From positions 62,001 to 126,000 of the forward strand of contig NZ_RHHM01000014.1 in assembly GCF_003846135.1 (NCBI RefSeq): a stretch of DNA of 64,000 nucleotides, given 5' to 3'. The notes under the pieces were generated by a model. That model saw only the letters and a program-made list of their open reading frames with translations, was not told where the DNA came from and did not search any database. Of this stretch, positions 58,105 to 64,000 are shown piece by piece (the stretch's first letter is position 1; every line of letters begins with the position of its first letter). The DNA comes from Erwinia psidii (GTDB taxonomy: Bacteria > Pseudomonadota > Gammaproteobacteria > Enterobacterales > Enterobacteriaceae). The translations under genes and the position numbers were made by a program.

Positions 58105-58398
58105 AGTACTTACCTCTCTGTCATTTCCGTCGAATGTAGATCCAGCATACCTCGAATAATGGCGAAATCTATGGCTCAGATCGTTTTTTTTGTCACTTTT
58201 TGTCAATGATGCAAAATCTGAGAGAAGAGCCGTGGATTGAGTGGCAAAGACTTGTGGAGTGGAAAATCAAGGCGCATGATGGGTAAGTTAATCGGTAAAT
58301 AAATTTTTCCTGAGCAAGAAGGCGGAAAGTTCTGGCCGCTTTCTTAGTGGTAACCTTTGATTGCGTAACCTTGTTGTAACGAGGAACTGTACGAGTGG

Positions 58399-58427
58399 AA
58401 AGAGGCTGGTGGTAAGCAGCCTCTTTT
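58399..58427. terminator. Terminator after bamD
   Basis: AAAGAGGCTG and CAGCCTCTTT pair over 10 bp; T runs follow on both strands, longer on the plus strand. It lies just beyond the bamD stop. Confidence 0.6.
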
Positions 58428-58434
58428 TACTGTG

Positions 58435-59166
58435 TCAGGCTTTATTTAAAGCAATTATTTTCGCAACTTTATCCGCTTCTGCATTCAGTTGTAGCTTGCG
58501 GTAAGCGTTTTCCATCAGCGGCAGTGCATTACGCGTTGCCTGTGTATCAGGGTAATCCTTCATCATCTGTTCCACACGATTGACGACAGCGACATAAGCT
58601 CCGCGCTTGGTATAGAATTGCGCAACAGATAATTCATATTTCGCCAGGCGATCTTTCAGATATACCAGACGCTTTCTTGCATCGGTGGCATACTGACTGT
58701 TTGGATAACCGCGCAGCAGTTGAGAGAAATCGTGGAAGGCGTCACGCGCGTGGGATGGATCGCGATCGGAACGGTCAATACCAAAAAAGCCCTGTAATGC
58801 ACTGTCATCCAGTGCCATATCCGTCAGACCACGCATATAAATCACGTAATCGATGTTTGGATGGGTTGGATTCAGACGCATAAAGCGATCGATTGCAGCC
58901 TGCGCCATTGGCAAATCGGCATTTTTGTAATAAGCGTAGATCAGATCCAACTGAACTTGCTGGGAGTAGGGCCCAAATGGATAGCGGTTATCGAGTGCTT
59001 CCAGTTGCGTTATTGCTCCTTTAAAGTTACCGTCCTGCAGTTTTTGCTGGGCAGTGGCATAAATCTCAGAAGGTGGGCTATCGGGCACCGTATCCTTCGA
59101 GCCGGAACAACCCGCTAATGCCAGGCTCAACGTGGCTGCAGCCACCAGATATTTCATACGCGTCAT
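58435..59166 (-). CDS. bamD: Outer membrane protein assembly factor BamD
   Basis: BamD is the essential lipoprotein of the BAM complex that links BamA to BamC and BamE. The 243-residue protein (E. coli 245) has the lipobox LALAGC and five tetratricopeptide repeats; conserved stretches include [20 protein letters not shown] and [20 protein letters not shown]. It is divergent from rluD, as in E. coli. Confidence 0.96.
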   Translation of the reverse strand: MTRMKYLVAAATLSLALAGCSGSKDTVPDSPPSEIYATAQQKLQDGNFKGAITQLEALDNRYPFGPYSQQVQLDLIYAYYKNADLPMAQAAIDRFMRLNPTHPNIDYVIYMRGLTDMALDDSALQGFFGIDRSDRDPSHARDAFHDFSQLLRGYPNSQYATDARKRLVYLKDRLAKYELSVAQFYTKRGAYVAVVNRVEQMMKDYPDTQATRNALPLMENAYRKLQLNAEADKVAKIIALNKA

Positions 59167-59296
59167 GACGATTTGATTATCCTCAGAGTGTTATTCAGGA
59201 AGCTGTCCATGTAGCTCCCGATAGTGACCATGTACAATAGCACATTATATTAAACGGCATTGCCGTGAAAACCCAACGTTAACGAAGAAGCTGTTT

Positions 59297-60274
59297 ATGG
59301 CACAACCAGTAAAACTCAACGCAACGATCTCCGAATCGCAACTCGGACAACGCTTAGATCAGGCTTTAGCCGAATTGTTCCCTGATTATTCAAGATCTCG
59401 TATAAAAGAGTGGATTCTCGACCAGCGCGTCGTCGTTGATGGTGCGATCATCGATAAACCTAAGGAAAAAGTACTTGGTGGCGAACAAATAGCTATCAAT
59501 GCTGAGATTGAGGAAGACGTGCGCTGGGAAGCGCAGGATATTCCTCTGGATGTTGTCTATGAAGATGATGACATTTTGGTTATCAATAAGCCCCGCAATT
59601 TAGTGGTGCATCCGGGAGCTGGTAATCCTGATGGCACCGTGCTCAATGCGCTGCTTCACCTGTATCCTGCCATTTGCGATGTGCCACGTGCGGGCATTGT
59701 GCATCGTCTGGATAAAGATACCACGGGGCTTATGGTGGTGGCGAAAACAGTCCCGGCTCAAACTCATCTGGTGGAATCCCTACAACTGCGTGAAATTACC
59801 CGTGAGTACGAAGCGGTGGCAATTGGCAGGATGACTGCCGGTGGCACCGTCAATGAACCCATTAGCCGTCATTCAACCAAACGTACTCATATGGCGGTAC
59901 ACCCAATGGGTAAACCTGCAACCACGCACTACCGGATAATGGAGCATTTCCGTGCTCATACCCGTATGCGACTGCGTTTGGAAACCGGCCGCACTCACCA
60001 GATCCGTGTCCATATGTCGCATATCAATCATCCTCTGGTAGGTGACCCTCTGTACGGGGGACGCCCTCGTCCGCCAAAAGGAGCTTCTGAAGGTTTCATT
60101 TCTGCTTTACGTAAATTTGATCGGCAGGCGCTGCATGCCACTATGTTGCGTTTGTATCATCCAATCACCGGTATTGAGATGGAATGGCATGCACCGCTGC
60201 CACAGGATATGATCGACCTGATCATCGCTTTGAAAGCAGATACTGAAGAGTTTAAAGATCAACTGGACTGGTAA
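59297..60274 (+). CDS. rluD: 23S rRNA pseudouridine(1911/1915/1917) synthase RluD
   Basis: RluD makes the three pseudouridines in helix 69 of 23S rRNA. The 325-residue protein (E. coli 326) has an N-terminal S4 domain, the catalytic aspartate in GIVHRLDKDTTGLMVVAKT, and QIRVHMSHINHPLVGDPLYG. Its TAA stop overlaps the yfiH start (TAATG). Confidence 0.97.
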   Translation: MAQPVKLNATISESQLGQRLDQALAELFPDYSRSRIKEWILDQRVVVDGAIIDKPKEKVLGGEQIAINAEIEEDVRWEAQDIPLDVVYEDDDILVINKPRNLVVHPGAGNPDGTVLNALLHLYPAICDVPRAGIVHRLDKDTTGLMVVAKTVPAQTHLVESLQLREITREYEAVAIGRMTAGGTVNEPISRHSTKRTHMAVHPMGKPATTHYRIMEHFRAHTRMRLRLETGRTHQIRVHMSHINHPLVGDPLYGGRPRPPKGASEGFISALRKFDRQALHATMLRLYHPITGIEMEWHAPLPQDMIDLIIALKADTEEFKDQLDW

Positions 60275-61002
60275 TGAGCCTGATTATTCCCGAATGGAAT
60301 GTGCCTGCCACTGTGCGGGCATTAGCGACAACCCGACTGGGTGGCATCAGTGGCCCCCCCTGGGATGCCCTTAATCTTGGTGCCCATGTTGGGGACAGCC
60401 CGACGGATGTACAGATTAACCGTCAGCGCCTGGTTGAACGGGCTGAATTGCCTGCGATGCCAGTATGGCTGGAACAGATACATGGCATAAAGGTGCTTCA
60501 TCTGACAGATAAACAGCCGCATTCCCTTCAGGCAGATGCAGCTTACACCCGTGAGCGCGGTGTCGTATGCGCGGTAATGACAGCCGATTGCCTGCCTGTA
60601 TTATTCTGTTCCCGTGACGGAAAAGAGATTGCAGCTGCCCATGCGGGATGGCGGGGGTTGTGTGCCGGCGTTCTGGAAGCCACTCTGGATGCTTTTCGCG
60701 CTAAGGCGGAGGATATTTTTGTCTGGATGGGGCCGGCTATTGGGCCTGATGCTTTTGAAGTGGGTCCTGAGGTTCGCAAAGCCTTTATTGCACAAGATTT
60801 AACCGCTGATGCAGCATTTCGCGCGGTTGGTGAAAAATATTATGCTGATATCTGGCAACTCGCACGAACCCGTCTTGTGCGCAGAGGTGTACGTGAGATA
60901 ACGGGTGGCGGTCTTTGTACCCTGTCCGATCAACGCCAATTTTTCTCATTCCGGCGTGATGGAGTTACCGGGCGTATGGCAAGTTTGATCTGGCTGATAT
61001 AA
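60274..61002 (+). CDS. pgeF: YfiH / PgeF polyphenol oxidase family protein
   Basis: The 242-residue protein belongs to the DUF152/laccase-domain family; in E. coli it corrects peptidoglycan precursors that carry L-Ser instead of L-Ala. The metal-binding residues appear in TADCLPVLFC and AAHAGWRGLCAGV, and in TGGGLCTLSD. It is coupled to rluD by a one-base overlap and precedes clpB. Confidence 0.93.
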   Translation: MSLIIPEWNVPATVRALATTRLGGISGPPWDALNLGAHVGDSPTDVQINRQRLVERAELPAMPVWLEQIHGIKVLHLTDKQPHSLQADAAYTRERGVVCAVMTADCLPVLFCSRDGKEIAAAHAGWRGLCAGVLEATLDAFRAKAEDIFVWMGPAIGPDAFEVGPEVRKAFIAQDLTADAAFRAVGEKYYADIWQLARTRLVRRGVREITGGGLCTLSDQRQFFSFRRDGVTGRMASLIWLI

Positions 61003-61062
61003 CCTGTCGCCATAAGGCGGTTCGGATTGATGTATTTTTCACCAAAATATTCTGGTCATTAA

Positions 61063-61091
61063 CTTGAAAATTTGAGGCATGACCTCATTTA
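61063..61091 (+). promoter_or_regulatory. Sigma-32 promoter of clpB
   Basis: CTTGAAA (61063-61069) and CCTCATTTA (61083-61091) lie 13 bases apart. The same GATGACCTCATTTAATCTCC-like stretch precedes E. coli clpB, whose promoter is sigma-32 dependent. Confidence 0.8.
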
Positions 61092-61127
61092 ATCTCCAGT
61101 AGCAATTTGACCTGAATGGGGGAAATT

Positions 61128-63701
61128 ATGCGTCTGGACCGTCTTACTAACAAATTCCAGCTTGCTCTCGCAGATGCCCAGTCTTTAGCTCTTGGGCATG
61201 ACAACCAGTTTATCGAACCTCTTCACCTGATGAGTGCGCTGCTCAGTCAGGAAGGCGGCTCTGTTCGTCCATTACTCACTACCGCTGGCGCGGATGTGGC
61301 ATTGCTCACTAACAGCGTACAGCAGGCCATTGCCCGACTTCCGCAGGTTGAAGGCAGTGACGGCGATGTACAACCTTCTGCCGACCTGGTTCGCGTATTG
61401 AATTTTTGTGACAAGCTGGCGCAGAAACGCGCCGATAATTTTATTTCATCTGAACTTTTTGTTCTGGCTGCCCTTGAATCGCGTGGGTCAATGGCCGATC
61501 TGCTTAAATCTGCTGGCGCGACCAATGAAAACTTGACTAAGGCGATAGATCAGATACGTGGAGGGGAAAGCGTGAACGATCAAGGGGCAGAGGATCAGCG
61601 GCAGGCACTGAAAAAATACACTATCGACCTGACCGAAAGAGCGGAGAAGGGCAAACTGGATCCGGTGATTGGTCGTGATGAAGAAATTCGTCGGACGATC
61701 CAGGTACTGCAACGCCGTACAAAAAACAATCCGGTGCTAATCGGTGAGCCCGGCGTAGGTAAAACGGCCATCGTTGAAGGTCTTGCCCAGCGCATTATCA
61801 ATGGTGAAGTGCCTGAAGGCCTGAAAGGCCGACGGGTGCTGGCTCTGGATATGGGGGCGCTGGTGGCTGGTGCCAAGTACCGTGGTGAATTTGAAGAACG
61901 TCTGAAAGGTGTACTAAACGATCTTTCAAAACAGGAAGGTAACGTCATTCTTTTTATTGACGAATTGCACACTATGGTCGGCGCGGGTAAAGCAGAAGGG
62001 GCAATGGATGCAGGAAACATGCTTAAACCTGCACTGGCACGTGGCGAGTTACATTGTGTTGGTGCCACTACGCTGGACGAATATCGCCAGTATATTGAAA
62101 AAGACGCGGCACTTGAGCGTCGTTTTCAGAAGGTCTTTGTAGCTGAACCCAGCGTGGAAGATACCATTGCCATACTGCGTGGACTGAAAGAGCGATACGA
62201 GCTGCATCACCATGTGCAGATCACCGATCCGGCGATTGTGGCAGCCGCAACATTATCCCACCGTTATATTGCTGACCGTCATTTGCCGGACAAAGCAATC
62301 GACCTGATTGATGAAGCTGCTTCCAGTATTCGAATGCAGATTGATTCCAAACCCGAATCGCTGGATCGTCTGGAGCGTCGCATTATTCAGTTAAAACTGG
62401 AGCAGCAGGCGCTTAAAAAAGAATCTGATGATGCCAGCATTAAACGTCTTGATATGTTGGAAGCCGAACTGACTCAAAAAGAGCGTGATTATTCTGAACT
62501 GGAAGAGGAGTGGAAAGCGGAAAAAGCTTCACTTTCCGGTACCCAGACAATTAAGGCAGAGTTAGAGCAGGCAAAATTATCACTTGAACAGGCACGTCGT
62601 TCGGGTGATTTGGCGCAAATGTCCGAGCTGCAATACGGAAAAATTCCTGAACTGGAAAAGCAGCTGGCTTCGGCCACGTTGTCAGAAGGCAAGACGATGC
62701 GACTGTTGCGTAATCGTGTGACAGATATTGAAATTGCCGATGTATTGGCTCGTTGGACAGGGATCCCAGTCGATCGGATGATGGAAGGGGAGCGTGATAA
62801 GCTGTTGCGTATGGAACAGCAGTTACACGGACGTGTTATCGGGCAGGATGAAGCCGTTGAGGCTGTTTCTAATGCTATAAGACGTAGCCGTGCAGGGCTG
62901 GCCGACCCAAATCGTCCAATTGGTTCATTTCTTTTCCTTGGGCCGACCGGAGTAGGTAAGACCGAATTATGTAAAGCGTTGGCTAATTTTATGTTTGACA
63001 GCGATGATGCCATGGTGCGTCTTGATATGTCAGAATTCATGGAAAAACATACTGTTTCGCGACTGGTCGGTGCACCTCCAGGATATGTTGGATATGAAGA
63101 AGGTGGCTATATCACTGAAGCTGTTCGCCGCCGCCCTTATTCAGTTATTTTGTTGGATGAAGTTGAAAAGGCACATCCCGACGTCTTCAATATTCTGTTG
63201 CAGGTACTGGACGATGGCCGCCTGACCGATGGGCAGGGCAGGACTGTAGATTTTCGTAATACAGTGGTGATCATGACGTCTAATCTTGGATCTGACTTAA
63301 TTCAGGAGCGTTTTGGCGCCTTGGGATATGCTGAAATGAAGAATGTGGTGATGAACGAAGTTAGTCATCATTTTCGTCCTGAGTTTATCAACCGTATTGA
63401 TGAGTTGGTCGTTTTCCATCCGCTGGGTGAGAAGCATATTGCCTCAATTGCCAAAATTCAGTTGCAACGGCTGTATAAGCGTCTGGCTGAGCGCGGATAT
63501 GAATTGCATATTTCGGACGAGGCGTTGCTCCGGCTGGGCGAAAATGGCTACGACCCAGTTTATGGTGCCAGACCACTGAAACGCGCTATTCAGCAGCAGA
63601 TAGAAAACCCGCTGGCTCAGCAGATACTGTCTGGCAGTCTTGTCCCCGGCAAGAAAATTGAGATGGATATACAGGACGACACAATTGTGGCGCATCAGTA
63701 A
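61128..63701 (+). CDS. clpB: ATP-dependent disaggregase ClpB
   Basis: ClpB rescues proteins from aggregates together with DnaK. The start at 61128 ([20 protein letters not shown]) matches E. coli and gives 857 residues. It has the N domain, first AAA+ module with GEPGVGKT and [12 protein letters not shown], the coiled-coil M domain (about residues 410-525), and second module with [12 protein letters not shown] and [20 protein letters not shown]. An internal start for the short form ClpB-delta-N is plausible near residue 149 but cannot be proven here. A sigma-32 promoter precedes it. Confidence 0.97.
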   Translation: MRLDRLTNKFQLALADAQSLALGHDNQFIEPLHLMSALLSQEGGSVRPLLTTAGADVALLTNSVQQAIARLPQVEGSDGDVQPSADLVRVLNFCDKLAQKRADNFISSELFVLAALESRGSMADLLKSAGATNENLTKAIDQIRGGESVNDQGAEDQRQALKKYTIDLTERAEKGKLDPVIGRDEEIRRTIQVLQRRTKNNPVLIGEPGVGKTAIVEGLAQRIINGEVPEGLKGRRVLALDMGALVAGAKYRGEFEERLKGVLNDLSKQEGNVILFIDELHTMVGAGKAEGAMDAGNMLKPALARGELHCVGATTLDEYRQYIEKDAALERRFQKVFVAEPSVEDTIAILRGLKERYELHHHVQITDPAIVAAATLSHRYIADRHLPDKAIDLIDEAASSIRMQIDSKPESLDRLERRIIQLKLEQQALKKESDDASIKRLDMLEAELTQKERDYSELEEEWKAEKASLSGTQTIKAELEQAKLSLEQARRSGDLAQMSELQYGKIPELEKQLASATLSEGKTMRLLRNRVTDIEIADVLARWTGIPVDRMMEGERDKLLRMEQQLHGRVIGQDEAVEAVSNAIRRSRAGLADPNRPIGSFLFLGPTGVGKTELCKALANFMFDSDDAMVRLDMSEFMEKHTVSRLVGAPPGYVGYEEGGYITEAVRRRPYSVILLDEVEKAHPDVFNILLQVLDDGRLTDGQGRTVDFRNTVVIMTSNLGSDLIQERFGALGYAEMKNVVMNEVSHHFRPEFINRIDELVVFHPLGEKHIASIAKIQLQRLYKRLAERGYELHISDEALLRLGENGYDPVYGARPLKRAIQQQIENPLAQQILSGSLVPGKKIEMDIQDDTIVAHQ

Positions 63702-63741
63702 CCTGCATTTAGTGGCGATCGGATGTGATATTAACATTTAC

Positions 63742-63784
63742 AGAAAGCACCGTTGTGTTGTGCAAAGCATCGGTGTTTTCTTTT
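63742..63784 (+). terminator. clpB terminator
   Basis: GCACCG and CGGTGT pair with flanking GAAA/TTTTC, ending in a T run, about 40 bp after the clpB stop. Confidence 0.6.
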
Positions 63785-64000
63785 GCTTGTTGATAAGCCA
63801 GGCTACGGAGGTCTTCATCCAGGGTCGCAGTTTCACTGCCCACCTTGTTTTGTCTCCGGTCTTATAAGATTTTTAGGCACTGATGCTCACGCGTTTTCTG
63901 TATATCTCTGATTGAGCCAGTTTGGTTTTTGCTCACGGTTGTGAAGGGAAATTATCCTACTGAAGATATTCTTTGACGGCTGGTTTCCTGCATAACAGTG
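63785..64000. other. Sequence after clpB without a recognised gene
   Basis: The last 216 bases contain no convincing frame. In E. coli an rRNA operon lies beside clpB, so this could be the approach to such an operon, but no rRNA sequence is seen inside the window. Confidence 0.4.

Noticed and set aside
63785-64000. Possible rRNA operon start
   Set aside because: Expected from E. coli gene order only; no 16S leader or rRNA sequence could be recognised in the last bases.

Overview
The window is chromosomal DNA of an Enterobacterales bacterium, most likely of the Erwinia/Pantoea group (Erwiniaceae). The housekeeping proteins match Escherichia coli families closely, usually to within a few residues in length, but the gene order is permuted relative to E. 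coli K-12. A plant-pathogen link comes from an intact AvrB-family type III effector gene with a candidate HrpL promoter. Family names come from recognition of motifs and remembered sequences; no database search was run.

Layout. 0.3-3.6 kb: a large M66 (StcE-like) metalloprotease with two fibronectin III domains and a chitin-binding domain. 4.5-22.2 kb: core block with aroF-tyrA, srmB, trmN, nadB, the sigma-E operon rpoE-rseA-rseB-rseC, a Fur-box-preceded substrate-binding protein, lepA-lepB, rnc-era-recO, pdxJ-acpS and the ferredoxin yfhL. 22.4-36.8 kb: accessory, largely decayed region. It holds two IS3-family relics, an aspartate locus (Asp/Glu racemase, LysR regulator, aspartase pseudogene interrupted by a MITE-like insert, dicarboxylate/amino-acid symporter), a resolvase fragment, a broken ATPase gene, the AvrB-type effector, a broken tyrosine recombinase, and a prophage remnant (terminase pieces, Rz/Rz1 spanins). 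After these comes a DUF4225-like gene convergent with a small membrane-protein gene.

36.88-48.53 kb: a well-defined integrative element (phage satellite / P4-like type) inserted in the 3' end of ssrA. It has a 17-bp direct repeat at both ends, repeated arm-type motifs near both ends, a P4-type integrase, an AlpA-like regulator and a DUF927 primase/helicase-like protein. It also has an Icd-like gene preceded by a C4-like RNA, a DUF1133/Q-like antiterminator, three 41-bp palindromic repeats, a candidate origin, and a DUF3289/DUF943 pair that looks like toxin-immunity cargo.

48.5-63.7 kb: core again, with ssrA-smpB, ratA-ratB, bamE, recN, nadK, grpE, ung, grcA, pheA with its leader peptide, raiA, bamD, rluD-yfiH and clpB. 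Regulatory sites readable from sequence include a sigma-E promoter (rpoE), sigma-32 promoters (grpE, clpB), LexA boxes (recN), paired FNR boxes 53 bp apart (grcA), a Fur box, TyrR boxes (aroF) and the phe attenuator. The core genes work in aromatic amino-acid synthesis, envelope stress, translation quality control, ribosome and RNA maturation, and DNA repair. The accessory genes concern plant interaction, amino-acid use, phage parasitism and probably bacterial competition.
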